Assembly: GCF_041260155.1 (NCBI RefSeq)
Contig: NC_091930.1
Coordinates: 41,372,096-41,436,095, forward strand
From: Ptychodera flava
Taxonomy: Eukaryota; Hemichordata; Enteropneusta; Ptychoderidae
Direction: 5' to 3'
DNA: 64,000 nt
The notes below the pieces were generated by a model that was not told the origin of the DNA, made no database searches, and saw only the letters and a list, made by a program, of their open reading frames with translations. Below are positions 22,801 to 35,509 of this stretch, one piece after another. Both the position numbers and the translations under genes were made by a program. Position 1 is the stretch's first letter, and the number at the start of each line of letters is the position of its first letter.

Positions 22801-24244
22801 TAAATTGTTAAATGATCACATGTTATGTACATGCATGCACATGAGTTGAGCTGTGACAACCAGATATTGCAATTGAGCCCCTTTCAGTGAACAGAAGAAA
22901 AGCATATATTCAACAGAAATTAAAGTGACCAAAATTTTGTCAAAAATGAGTGACTTTGTCCCTTTAATGGCTAGTGAAAATGGCTAAATTCCATGTTTGC
23001 TGTTTTGTTATTTTTGCCTGTCAGTCACTGTAATTTAAACAATGGTGTATGGATCAGGTGTTGTTGCTCATGTTGTTGCTTACTTTGCAGGTCAGAGTTA
23101 TATATAACATTTCAGAAGTTTACCAGGAAAAATGGTTTTATTTTTACTATAGAAAATTTATAAATGGTATAATTAATTTTGATGCATTATTGAACAAGGA
23201 TATCAGACCCAACACGTTACAGTATTCTAGATGTGTGTTCAGACTTGCTGTCACAACTCTGACCTGGCAATTGTCTAAATTTGCTGAACCAAACATGTGT
23301 TGTACCACAGGTTTGTTAAAGGGACGACAAAAGACCTGGCGAGGAAGTTGAATAAATTTTATGCAGTAAAAGAGGATAGGAGCTGAATATTATGTTCAGA
23401 ATTTTTCAGTATTTGTTGCTGTATTTTAGCCTGATATGCTTTGTATTGATTCAGTTTGTCAGCAAAGCCTGGTGACACTTGAGCAGTGGTGTCATTTTTT
23501 TTTGTCCAGTGAAGTCTTAAAAACCGTTTTTATGGTTTGTTCCACATTTACAAGTGTGCTGACAAAATGTAAAATTGAGCATTTCATCAAACTTGTGCAG
23601 AAAATCAAACGATGAATTATTTCAATCATAATGTTATCCCATGTGTTCCCCAGAACAATCCATCCATACCACACCAGAAACAAGAATGCCAGTACTCCTT
23701 TATCTGGTGATTAGTTTACTAAGTTTAAACAGTGTAAGAGTTAAACAGTATATTAAACCGTTATCATAACAATTGAAATGCTATTGTGTAGGCAGAGAAA
23801 TCAGGGGTTTCCCTTTTATTAAAAGTACTGAAAAATATGTAGCATAAAATTATCCAGATTTTTGTCTACAAGATTAGTTTTACCCGTTCTGGTCATGTGT
23901 GACTGACACCGATTCATCGAAAGTATTCATGGGCAAGGCTTACATCCAAATCTAGACTTGTTCTTGTCACAAGCAGAAGCAAATAAGAAATTTGCAGGCA
24001 TCCTTTGCTGGTGTCCATCTATATTACCCTGTGTGATATATCCCCACCTCAAGTTTTGAACTTCGAAGATTCGATCAATTTGTAAAATTCTATTTCTTTG
24101 AAACTGGGGGAGGGTCATAAATTTTCCAGCCTTACTTTATGGAAGGGTCATAAGTTTTTGGACTAAATTTTGGGGGAGGGTCATGATTTTGGCCACACTC
24201 TAGCGAAATCACCCCAGCCCCCCTGCTAATTTACGCCCAGTCCC
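19847..24244. mobile_element. 4.4-kb DNA transposon with PIF/Harbinger-like ends
   Basis: The left end GAGACCGGACGTAAATTAGC and the right end (reverse complement GGGACTGGGCGTAAATTAGC), both followed by GGGGGG after one A-G step, form 27-bp inverted repeats with three differences. TTA stands outside both ends (19,844-19,846 and 24,245-24,247). Subterminal GGGGAGGGTCA-type motifs recur in inverted order near both ends (19,880-19,970; 24,100-24,190). A 3-bp TWA duplication and GGG-type ends are typical of PIF/Harbinger. No transposase frame is visible, so it appears non-autonomous; a TTAA element is nested inside. Confidence 0.7.
22618..22967. mobile_element. TTAA-bounded MITE
   Basis: 350 bp. 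TTAAAGGGACAAAGTTGCTC at the left end and the reverse complement of TGACTTTGTCCCTTTAA at the right end pair over about 40 bases (TCATTTTTGACA shared). TTAA stands at both borders. Nested inside the 19.8-24.2 kb element. Confidence 0.7.
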
Positions 24245-24247
24245 TTA

Positions 24248-25700
24248 GTATTTTATATATCTATCTATCTTTGAATCTGTCTGTCTGTTTGTCTGTTGGT
24301 TTGTGTGTCTATCTGTCTATTTTCTGTCTATCTTTACCTTTAAAACATATATCTCAAAATGGGAAGTTTTCTTTTGATGATTATGGTGGGTTTCTAATGA
24401 ATTAACATGTTGAATCAATTGGCAATTGAACAAAATCTTTATTTTTAATAGAGCAAACCCTAAATAAATTTAATTGATTGTATGAGTCAGAATCCGAACG
24501 AGTTTACAAGCTCAGAAACACAAAAGTCCATGAGCTAGCCACCATTCAATAGTGAAAATGGCCATATTCCAACTTGCAATCAAAATGATACATCATTGTG
24601 TACTGGCCACATTAATATAGAGCAAAATCAGGTGGAGGTAAGATAGTTAACTAATGGTCTACCATGGCAGATCATATGTAGAAACAAATACGTAAAAGAT
24701 GCCGCCGAGTACGGCAGTATACGTTGTATGAAAGGAACGAAGCGAATCCTTCAGCTCTTGAATGAATTCCAAATGGGCCCCCTGTTGTGTGAAATTGTTT
24801 GTTTGTAGTCTTTGACATTAGTTACATTCAGATGGTTAATGAAAAATATCTAGTGTCTAGAGTTTTAGCTTGGTCACCTTAAATGTTTGATGAAGTTAAG
24901 CAAAATTATTTGTTGCTAGTGTTTTCTGCTACCTTCATCACCTTGTCTATTTTAATTAGTACTTTGGAGATAGTTAAGGTCAACCTTTACCTTGATTATA
25001 TGATACTATATGTTTAGTGCTGTTCGTTTACTGAATTTTAATTTCAAAATTTGAGGTTTAATGTCAGACAGTCAGACAATCGTTACTTTGGTCATCACTT
25101 CCGCCCCAAAAAATGTTGCGAGTTACACTGGAAGTGGCAAAGAAGCTACCCTTTACATGTGAAAAAACAAGCGCACAGATAATTGTAATGCAAAGATTGC
25201 AGGTCGTAGCAACACATGAAAATTTTATACTCAAAACCAACGCTTATAACGCATTCCATTTTCTGCTCTCCTTACAGGAGTTATTTTATACTTTCATCTT
25301 AATCTTGTTCTATAATTTTTTTATAATCACCTCCTGTACGTATGTGGTTTCAACTACTTGTTTTCAGACTGAATTTCTTACTCATTATCTGTCTAACATT
25401 ATTTTACTCCAATTTTACCAAAAACGTAGGAGTTAGTACAAACTGTTTAGCTGGTATCTTGACGATCATTAATGAATTCAAAGTTTGATCAGTTTGTAGA
25501 TCTGTTTATATATTTTATTTAAAGTTCATAAAAGTGTTTAGATAGAAGACTACAGCCTTTGCGAAAATCACCATCAGGAAATCTTGACCTTTTGACATTT
25601 CGTGTGCTGTTATATGTGGTTGGTAGAGTTTAGCCTTTGACACAGACTGCTTTAGAACTGAGTGACAAAAAATTCACACACACACACACACACAACCCCC

Positions 25701-25747
<47 letters not shown>

Positions 25748-27250
25748 GTATAAAAGGCATAATATTACATCCTAAGAGGTAATATATTATCTGTAAAGGG
25801 AAGTTAAATATATCCTATTATGTATTTTATTGTATTTTGTTGTATACCATTCAATGAAGTTCGATGCCGGTAATATTCGAATGGAAGTTGTACATTTAAT
25901 TTAAAGTGAAATGAGGTGTTTTGAAAAAAGACAGCTCACAGCCATTTTGAAAAAAAAACTAATATGAATTCTTGACTGTTTGACATTTGGTCTTAGTTAC
26001 ACATAATTTAATATCATGAATTTTTCTGAGGAATAAAACAAAACCCCGAAAAGAAAGGGGTTGCCCTGAAAATTTTGATCCGTAAACATATTTACGAATT
26101 ACCAAAGACACAAAATTCACATTAAGATTATCTGCTGGATCACCAAGAATCATACAAAGCTTGATGGAGTCGAACAGAGATCTAGTGATCGATCCATTGT
26201 ATGTATAATATTTCGCAATAGGGCTTTTGTATGGCTACAGTCGTAAATAACTGTCCTATTTTCTCTGGAAAGTTATGACAATTTCCACACAAGTTCCATT
26301 TCGAGGGGGGGCACCTTTGATGTGTGTAATGAATAAGAACTTTTGACGCAATTGCTTTGATGTAATGATTTTAGTTGCCATAATTTAGAAAACAATCGAC
26401 ATATGCATTATGTTTGTGAAGAACAGCATCCAATAAAGTTTTATTTAGGCTGGAGGCAGTACATAAGCTTATCATATTATCTTGAATTCAGAGACCTTGA
26501 ATTTAGAAATTTATTCCTTGTTCGTTTGCACTACAGGTTCGCCATCTTCCATACCGAAAGGTCACACAAAGCCTCTATTGTGTTACTCTGATAGAGTAAG
26601 TAATGGTGTATTGCTTTTCTAGGTCCCCGGCCCATATGCAAAATAGATACACGACTAGTAGTGAAATAATAAGTACAGGTGATGCGCAAGTAATTACATA
26701 CAAACACAATCACATTTCGCTGATACTGTAAGTGAAGATCTCAACTCCATGGCTTTGAACACATATTTGCAAAGGTCGATGAGTGTCTTATTTTCTGCAG
26801 GTGACACATATAATAGTGCTTGAAATTTGTTATTGTTTGGTTCAAAATATGTAAATCGCGGTAAAAACTTGGTTCTGAGGAGATGGGAAAGTGGTTCTCA
26901 TCTTCAATGTCACCTGTGTTACAAATCATAAATATTCTGAGGTGTGGGTCTATACTTTTCCGTCTACCTTCTTTGATCACCAGGGTAACCTTTTAACCTT
27001 GTTTGTGAAAACGTTTATCTGAACCCGGGACAGCTGGAAATGATGTCATTGTTCATTGTCACCTATTTATTCATTCTATCATCTATTCAGGATCCAATAA
27101 AATATGTGTTACATTTGTACAAAGACTATGAAGGCGTGAAATATATACTAATTCAGACTAAGGCAACTCATAAGAGTATCTAAACGACAACATTTGAATC
27201 ACCTATGCTGAAATAGTCTTCACTGTTTGCATCACTGCACACAGCAAAAT
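24248..27250. other. No gene seen; simple repeats
   Basis: Contains short TCTA/TCTG runs near 24,260-24,345 and an (AC)n-(TA)n tract at 25,674-25,740. No exon with coding character and splice signals was found on either strand. Confidence 0.5.
25674..25740. repeat. (AC)n-(TA)n dinucleotide tract
   Basis: About 10 AC units, a CCCCCC spacer and about 18 TA units. Confidence 0.9.
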
Positions 27251-29580
27251 ACTGTGTCAGGAACAGAGGAACTCTAAATATAGCATCGATAGCTCTGAGG
27301 TGACTCATAAACAAACAGGTACACAATAGGTTGGCCATGCAACAAATAAGTGTTTTCAGTCGGATTCGAACTCACAATGTACGGTACCCAGTCATCTGGC
27401 GGAAAAGTCATAGGCAAAAGTAAAGTTTTAGTTGCCATTAGAGACGATTAGAGCCTATCAGGGGACTCTAAAGACAGCACCAGTACACAGTACTGTAGAT
27501 TTCCCATAATTCTTTAAAATTTGTATCCTCGGAGAGTTTTCAGTGAATTCTACTATGTCTCCTAGAGCTGAAAAAGTTATAAGAAAAGTAACCTTTAATG
27601 TACAAATAAAAGAAAATTGTGGGTATTACTGTACTGTGAAGTAGCTCCTATAGGCGACTCATAAACAAACAGGTACACAAGAGCTTGGTCATCCACAAAA
27701 TGTCCATCACAGGTTTGGATTTTGTTTTCAATATATTTAAGAAGAAGGTTTGACAAGCCTTCCCTTACCGTTTTCTAGTACTGCAATTTTCAATTACCAG
27801 CCTCAAATTTTACAACGATTGATAAATAAGCCAGCAAATGTAATTGATAGCACGTCTGTTTGGCCTGAGAAGGCATAAAAAATACACTGAAAGGTCGTGT
27901 AAGAAAGCACATTCACTGATTATATCGCAGCAAGACAAAATTTGACTTATTTTTTGTTATCTTGTTACTTGATTTTTCACAAAACCATCAATTTATTGAG
28001 ATCAAAGCAGAGAGTTTTCGGTGGCTCATCACCATTGTGAACCTTGTATTTCGCCAGCATATTAAAACCCTTGAAAGGTACATAAAGCTTCACATAATCC
28101 GTTACTCTGTTATCTGCTGTGGAATAAAAGAAATGGGGTCTAACACTGTCTTTCAGAACCAGCAGGTACTAATTAGAATAGCAAATTAGCAATACACAAT
28201 TGTTTTCTGACTTTGCTTGAGAATACTGCAAATTTATATATGAAGACAGCAAGTACATATTCTCGAGCATGCTGCGCTGGACTAGAGTGTAACCATAATT
28301 TGTGAACACGTTTTTACTACTCTTAAATTACCTTGAGTACTCTTGCTTGTACAACATAACCGGAGCATTGTCAAGTTGATCACTGTGGTATGAAAAAGTA
28401 ATTATTTTGAATAATTGATAAAATATATTTACCACATTTGTTTTCAAGCATATTGCAGAGCAACATAGCAACTAGCTCAAGTGTATGCGGTGCACTGTTA
28501 TAAAAATGCCCAGCGCATAATGGGCTTGCCTATGCTGTCGTTGAAATTCAAAGTCTTTAGTCTTTAGCTGAAGATGTAAAGCATCCTGCTACTATGAGAC
28601 TGGACAACTTTCAGGTAAAACAGAGTGGGGAAAACGTCTTAATTTTGTGTACTATGTCAATGTTAACAAGTTCTCTTGCAGGGACAAACAATTCAGTCAA
28701 CTGAATTTTTCCTGAATTGAATACATTTTATTATGTGCTTCTCGAATTAAAGGGGACGGGTTGTTGGTGTTCAGCTACTTTCATTTTGATTTCCGCCATA
28801 TTGAGTAAGTGTTGGACGAACGGTTCTGTTCAGTCAAAACAACAACTTGTTTGGACAAAGGGGTATGAACTTTTGACCCTTTTATTGATTGCAAACTTTA
28901 CATGACATCGTATTTATGTAGTAAAGTTTCGGTTGCTATTAGAGACGATTAAAGGCGTGCAGAGGTACTCTAAATACAACACCAGTAGCTCCTAGGCGAC
29001 CATAAACAAACAGGTACACAAGAGCTAGGTCATACACAAAAAAGGGGATCAAAGCTCCGAATTGTGTAGTAGAGTATTTATTTGCATTCCAAGGCCACAG
29101 GCCCATATACAAAGAGGAGTTATATAGAATACATAACTTGTGACAGAGAATAATACAAATCAGAGAGAAAGAAAGGGAAACACATACAATTTCGTCAACT
29201 GTAACACAAAAGAACAGTGACGAGAATGCATTGATCAATCTCTGCATGTGTACGTGTGACTCTCAATTTCAAGGCTTTATATACCCAGCCTTAATTTTTG
29301 GAACTATGTCCAGTGTTATCAATTTCTCTCGCATGGACAAATAAAGAAATCATTGATCTGAATGTTCTCAAATGGGATGAATTTTATTAGTGATTGTCGA
29401 AGTAAAAGGGACTCGTAATTGCCGTTGAGCTACTTTCACTTTGTTGTCCGCCATATTGTGTAAGAGATCTGTTCGGTCGAAACAACAACTTGCTCGGACA
29501 AAAGGGGCATGACCTTTGGTCCGTTTATTGGTTGCAAACTTTGCATGTTATTGCATAGTAAAGCGTCGGTTGCTATATTC
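27250..29580. repeat. Local repeat cluster
   Basis: A block containing CATAAACAAACAGGTACACA occurs three times (about 27,307, 27,660 and 28,992), each near a GAGACGATTA or CTCTAAA-type block. A larger pair, about 28,650-28,940 and 29,305-29,580, shares GTAAAAGGGAC-like, TCCGCCATATTG, AAACAACAACTTG and TTTATTG-TTGCAAACTTT segments in order. No reading frame is conserved between copies. Confidence 0.65.
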
Positions 29581-30734
29581 AGAGATTAGACAGCTTTTCT
29601 TTGTCAACATGTGTTGTGTGGATCAATAACCAGTAAAGTTTTCACTGTGAATTTTAGGCCATGTTTGATATGTATAGTCTGCTCGTGAACACTGTAAATT
29701 CGCCATTTCGCCCATCGAACCTGTGCAAAAACAAATCGTTTGTTGCTCTGATCAACATTGTAACCTTTGACCTTATTTTTTTAAAAGTAATGTCGAAACC
29801 TGAGTCATCGTAGGCGTTTTTTCAGTGTCACTTATTTTCCTGCGAGCAGTAAGATTATAAGATAAACGTGTACATACAGTTATAATTACGTGTCAAACTT
29901 CGGGTATTGTGACGCGAGAAATAGCTTGGGAAGTCAGAAAAACAGATTTTTCAACGAAAAGCTTGCGGAACATTTGACTTCTATTTGATTTACGAAGTCA
30001 CTAACATCAACAGACTTATTTGGGACCAAATCAACTTAAAGTAACCCGAATCTTTCACTACTTTCTCATTTGCTCTTCTTAGACTCTTAGGTCTCTCTCA
30101 AATTTTTGAATGCCACTTTCAGGTAATATGAAGACAAACGACCGCCGTTCGGTGTAATTTGAAACCATTTTAATAATTCACAAACACAGTGTCATTGCAA
30201 TAATGAAATAATAACAGCTAGTTACAGGCAATGATTTCAAACTATTCCCGACTATACTATTGGCAGCTTGCCAGTAATCACACAAAATAATGAATCATGT
30301 GTTAATTCTCAATTAAACACGCGTGCTCTGGTTCCTTGAGTATAGATATGACAAGACAACATACATATTTATTGAAATGGTTGGTCATTCCTTGTGTCCA
30401 GTTTATTGAAAACATAAAAACGCCTCTATAGGTATGTTTTCTCAGGAAACCATACAATTAAGAATATATACATTAAGGTTGTAAGCATCTTTGTGCCTTT
30501 TCTAGAATTTCCCTTTAGGAAAGACCAACAAATCTGCCCATATCGAACTTGAAAGCAATTTGAAAATCAAACATGTAAATCATAAATGTATAACTATCAT
30601 GCTCATAATAACAGCTGTGAGTGTTCTAAAATATAAATGCTTCATCAAAGATTCTTGAAATTTTAGAATTTTGCTCACTGCATCAGTCTATTAACATATT
30701 AACCAGTCTCTGAATTGATTCCTCTGTATTAATT

Positions 30735-30860
30735 GCCAACCAAATCAACGGTGGCTCGGTATGCAACGTGAAGTCCGATTAGCATATCGTCAGGCAGGAC
30801 GTTAAACGGAGAAGTGACATTTCACCTTTGACAACAGCTAATTTGGTTAACAAATTAAGT
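30735..30860 (-). pseudogene. Relic duplicate of the gene 2 kinase subdomain X-XI exon
   Basis: After a CCGCAG acceptor-like site the minus strand reads ACTTAATTTGTTAACCAAAT, closely matching the start of the exon at 31,074-31,208 (ACTGGAATTTGAACACTAAA). Both continue to a KGE/RGE codon block and LPDD. The copy has frame breaks and loses similarity after about 90 bases. It is a decayed tandem exon copy, or less likely an alternative exon. Confidence 0.6.
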
Positions 30861-31073
30861 CTGCGGAGCGACGAGGTCATAATCTGCTACACTGCCAGTA
30901 GTTCGACTGCGTCTACAAGCAAACGGGAACATATTACAATAGGTTAATTATAAGGCCACAGATGACTTTCCAACCTTAAACGAATACACCTGGCAGACTA
31001 TATATATTTCTATTCTAAACTATGCAAAAGGTATAAATTACTGTTTTATTGTGAAGTTAAAAAGGAAACATAC

Positions 31074-33749
31074 CTCGCACAGTCAATCTTTCTGATGGTT
31101 CATGCCGTGTGAGACCAAGAGTGGCATCCTTGTACTGTGTCGGGCAGTCGTCCGGCAGAGTCACATCTTCACCTCTGATAATCGCTAATTTAGTGTTCAA
31201 ATTCCAGTCTGCTAAACAAAATATGGCACTTATAATGTAAAATGAAAATAAATTTTAATATATCAATTCGTCGTTACAAACATCAGAACAGTGTCGGTTT
31301 ACGTTTCATAAGATACATACAGTTAAAACAAACAAAAAACAAAGCCACACTGACCATTGACTATATCTCTGCCTTTTGCAATTGCTTCCAGGATCTTCCC
31401 ATACCTATGGATATAAAAAATACAAATCATCGTTTACTAAAAATATTTTGGTAAACTCCAGGAAGAATATTCAACAAGATTCCGTTCTAGATCATTTTAG
31501 CTTTAATGCCATCCAAACAGAATACAAGAACTTCAAGCAACTTTTAGTCTGCGATGCGTTGCATGTGGATAGCCAAAGTCGTGTTCGGCGTGTACGACGG
31601 CGTGTGACACCTCGCCAATTTTTTGTCACCTAAAACAACCTATAACTACTCTCAAGGTCATAATGCCTATATCCACGGTTCATCCAAGACAACAAGACGA
31701 ATTGATTTGAAACTAAATTTCGCAGAATTGGATGAAAAAAAATCAACGTTTGCAAAAAAACAAATGTCCTTTCAGTACAAGGTCACGAGACCAATCTCCT
31801 TTGTATTTACATTTCATTGGATTGTACGATTGGCTGGGTCTTTTAACTGAAAAAAATCCTAAAACTTGAACTTGGTTTTAAGAAAGTTGGCGAGGTAAAA
31901 TGGACACATGCTACATAAAAAGTTTATATTTGCCACTTTGCAATGGATTATGTTGATACTAAATTCAATGCCCGGCTTTCTCTAGTTATATGTTTACATG
32001 AAGATATAAACTTTGATGTCTCCACTCTGCCTATTACTTTGACTTACCCATAAGCTTCAGCTTCTAAATTGTAAAACGAGTTGTTTCCTTCTTCACTCAA
32101 AATTTCGGGTGGCTGGTATGGTTCTGGAGAAATTGGATATTCTCTCTCTGCTGTACCTGTGGTTTCAACATCGCCGGTGTTACAAATCTGAAAGAAAACA
32201 TCAAAACATGGGATAAGTAATCACTGTGTGGTGACTGTTTCACGGAAAAGGAATATGAAGTTCAAAGATTAGAATCAGGAAAGAGGAAAACTTACCTTGG
32301 CCCGAAGGTCCTCGGATACCAGAATGTTGGCGCAGCAAGTATTTCTCAAGAGCATGTCACGGCTGTGTAAAAAGTCAATTCCCCTTCCAACATCCAGTGC
32401 CAACTGATTTCTTTCTCCCCATGTCAGAGTCAACAAACTGTCTTCCAGTACATCGGACAGACACCCTCTGGCCATGCATTCCATTACCAACCAAAATATG
32501 TCTGCAAATAGTAAATATTGTGTTTACAAATGGTACGCCATCAGGTTCTGTTTGAGTGGCTGTAAAACGATACGTAAATACGAATAAAGTGACTGACAAA
32601 CTGTGCTATACTTTGCATGCAGGTGTAAGATCAACCCCGAGGTACTTGTACTATTCACTTTCTCCAACATATTGTTAATAGATTTTTGAAGTCTTTAATT
32701 AAGGTGGCTATTCTACATCTATTGTAGAGAACGATAGGATTTTGCGTGCGGTAAAAATAGCTGTACTGAATGCCTTTTCATAACATACACCGTCTCCAGG
32801 CTCCCCGCCCTTGCGGATGTGTCTACGTTTTCACTGTTGAACGGTTTCAAGGGACCCACTGGACGAGTGCCAGAATTTGCCTCACGCTATGTATGTGCAG
32901 CGCACAATACTAGAAGCGTGTCAACGACCGAGAATTGCATTCCACACTGTGCTTGCGCTATAAATCGGAAGATGAATTATTGTTATTGATTATTCACGAT
33001 CAGTAATCGGACAATTTGATGCCCCAGTTACGAATGTAAGATGTATAATAATAAGGTTGCCTCGAAAAATATTGCAAAGGCTGTAGTCGGACATTGACGC
33101 CACCTATGAAGATTACCTGTATTTAAAACTTAAAAAATTAGAACATTAATTGCACAACCTTCGTCAGAATGTGAACAGTAACCATACACCTCCACGATGG
33201 AATCACATCGCAAGACACATGAACGCTGATATCTTCTGATAAGTTGCTCCTGTCGAAGATAGTCTAACTTCATCCTGTTTGAATATAAAACAGATTAGAA
33301 CTCTGGTTATGTTGTTTCTGTTTAACACTGTATGAGCACTAGTTCTCCGTCTACCGCTTATAGCATGAAATACCTTGCTGTATGCTCGTCAACACATGAC
33401 TAAGAGCTTTGTCAACTGAAATTTTGAAAAATTAACTATTTGTTTCACCAACACCTATTTCACGACGTTTAGAGAGCTCATGGATATATCAAGATAATAG
33501 AAATTTTGTCCGAATTTCTTATAATCTTAGGCATATATTTGACCAGGAGATCAACTGGATATTTGACATAGCCAAAGAATCAATATTTGTGGTCTTACTT
33601 TGGTGGCGAAGCCAGCTTTTCAACTGATACAGGTCTGCCTGCATAACATGCCTGAAACAATTGACCAAAACGTCCAATCGATAGATTCCCATTGGCAAGC
33701 TCTGTAACTTCGTGTGGACTGATTATACCGGACTCTTCTTCATGTGTTA
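31074..33749 (-). CDS. Gene 2 pseudokinase domain
   Basis: Seven exons. Lead-in and glycine loop: ISPHEVTELANGNL, then SIGRFGQLFQACYAG. The beta-3 strand reads VSVEKL, with E in place of the ATP-binding K if aligned to VAVKKL. Helix C and beta-4: LRQEQLIRRYQRSC and SIVEVY. Hinge: FWLVMECMARGCLSDVL. Catalytic loop: MLLRNTCCANILV, where HRD becomes LRN and the K is lost, although the metal-binding N is kept. The DFG site reads ICNTGD (NTG). PPE replaces APE (YQPPEIL). Subdomain XI keeps PSERLTV. With catalytic Asp and DFG Asp both changed it should be inactive as a kinase. Confidence 0.72.
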
Positions 33750-35509
33750 CTGCGATAATGAAATGCAAAATACATGTGAGTGGAAAATTGTTAATGAAAC
33801 GGTTAAAGACTTTTATCATAAAATAACCAAGACTAGCATAGCGGCAGAGAAACAGGAAAATAAACGCAGTCTTCTGTCAATGCAAATATCACATTTGGAT
33901 CAACAAGTTGCGCCTAGAATGTTGAGTTCGTGAAATGAAAAGATGATGATTATTTTTCACCTTCTTTAGAAGCAGTGTCGAGTTCCTCATGTTCATTATT
34001 TTCTTTTATTGATAACGCTCTTCTTTCGCTCTTTTGTAGTTGACACTTCAGATATTCAGCTTCATCTGTCAACTCTCCCATTTTCAATTGGAACGAGACA
34101 TCTTTTTCAATCAGAGCCTTTGCTACGGATCTTGAGAGTTTGAGTTCCTCTGTCTGTTCAATGTATTGACTTTCTATGAGCCTGTTTTTAAGTTTTTCTT
34201 CTTCTAGCTGTTCCTGAAGAACTTTATTTTCTACCTGAAGGTTGCCGATGATCTCTTTTTGATGCTTTACTTCTTGCATGTAATGGAACCTTGTGTGTTT
34301 GGTCTGTAATTCAGTCTTGATATCCTCCCCATTTTCAGAAATCAAACCTCTCAAGTCTGAAAATTTCGGATGATTCAACAGACTTAATCGAAAATCGAAG
34401 TATTAATTGAACTTTAGATTATCAGTATAACATTCTAAACTATTTTGTGATTCAACATTGTTCGATGGCCATTGTGAACATTCGTTTTCGTTACATTTTT
34501 AAAATCTTTGTAGGACGCCTGGAGCTAAGCATACGTTTATAATTTACCTGTAAACGTCGTTGAATCGTGAACTCCTACTAGCACCTTCTCAACCCCGAGG
34601 AGTTCGAGGATCTTTGGTCTTTTTTCAATGATATCATTGGCAACCTTTTCGTTTTCCGTCCATATTATTAAAAGTCATTATCGTCACCCTTGCCACGCTC
34701 ACACCTCAACCCTTTGATATACGCGTTCAATATATCTTCCACATTCTGCAATATTTCCTTTACGTTCAGCTGGAACGCAACAGACACTCCTGCTCCGCCA
34801 GAATGATCTGCAATGATAAAAAGAAGTAATGATTCGCATTAATATTCCGTCGATAATTACCATTGCCCAGCTAAAATTCCAGATGACAATTTTGTTAAGA
34901 GTTAGATAAGTATACTGATCTTACCGTTTCTTGTTGACTTTCCCTTTTTCAGTAAGGTTTTGTTCCATGTCGACTTACAGGTACCCGTATCTGAAGAGTA
35001 TATTAGATACCATTGGCATATACGTGTTTAAATTTAAGATTTTCAGGATCAGATAGGACATTTAGCAATTCACCATATTTTGTTGTGTTAAAGTATTGTG
35101 TGTTAAGTATGATGCAGCAGAGCGAAGTTGGTCGACAATAAATGTATGCGAAAGGTTTGCCTTTCATTAGTATTAAGAAATCGAAGGCAAGCATACAATT
35201 TCCACGTTCGCGCTGGATTAATATTTTTAGCTTGGAAACCAGTTTTCGTCATTAAAACAATTAAGGCTACTCTTCTTTCAGGCCAGAAAGCCGTAATACC
35301 CTTGTTATTTTGAATAGCTGACGAGGGTAACTATCGAGGAATAGTAACGACCAGCATTCAGCATCGGCATAAGGAACTTAACGCCGTCTTAGAGTTATAT
35401 CCCGTAATTTGTACGAGGACCAACTGTCGCATCACTTGGTTCATTACTTTACTTGGTTCGGATATTTTCAGTAAAATACCACTACACATACCTGTCAAGA
35501 TGTCTTCCT
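31074..35509 (-). CDS. Gene 2: WTE domain / coiled-coil / pseudokinase protein
   Basis: Exons in gene order: 35492-35509 (microexon, tentative), 34925-34990, 34548-34807, 33961-34356, 33599-33749, 33183-33274, 32296-32501, 32048-32187, 31355-31404, 31074-31208. All have GT/AG ends and the phases agree throughout. Order of parts: short basic N-terminus, alpha/beta segment with IIWTE, a 130-residue coiled coil, and a complete kinase fold. Unlike genes 1 and 3 no RRM is seen between WTE segment and coil. One base is missing in the T/A run at about 34,668-34,673. The last coding exon and poly(A) site were not found. Paralog of genes 1 and 3 and probably a non-catalytic kinase-like protein. Confidence 0.75.
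33961..34356 (-). CDS. Gene 2 coiled-coil exon
   Basis: A single 396-bp exon from TTTTCAG to a GTGAAA donor, coding about 131 residues of charged heptads, for example KEIIGNLQVENKVLQEQLEE and LTDEAEYLKCQLQKSERR. Phase 1 at both ends. Probably an oligomerisation stalk between sensor-like N-terminus and kinase fold (inference). Confidence 0.75.
34548..34990 (-). CDS. Gene 2 N-terminal exons with WTE-like segment
   Basis: Exon 34925-34990 (TGTCKSTWNKTLLKKGKS) joins in phase 1 to 34548-34807, which begins DHSGGAGVSVAFQLNVKEIL. After one missing base near 34,670 it reads LIIWTENEKVANDIIEKRP and KVLVGVHDSTTF before a GTAAAT donor. The strand-WTE-helix-strand pattern is shared with 5901-6152 and 7396-7656. 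Domain not recognised. Confidence 0.6.
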
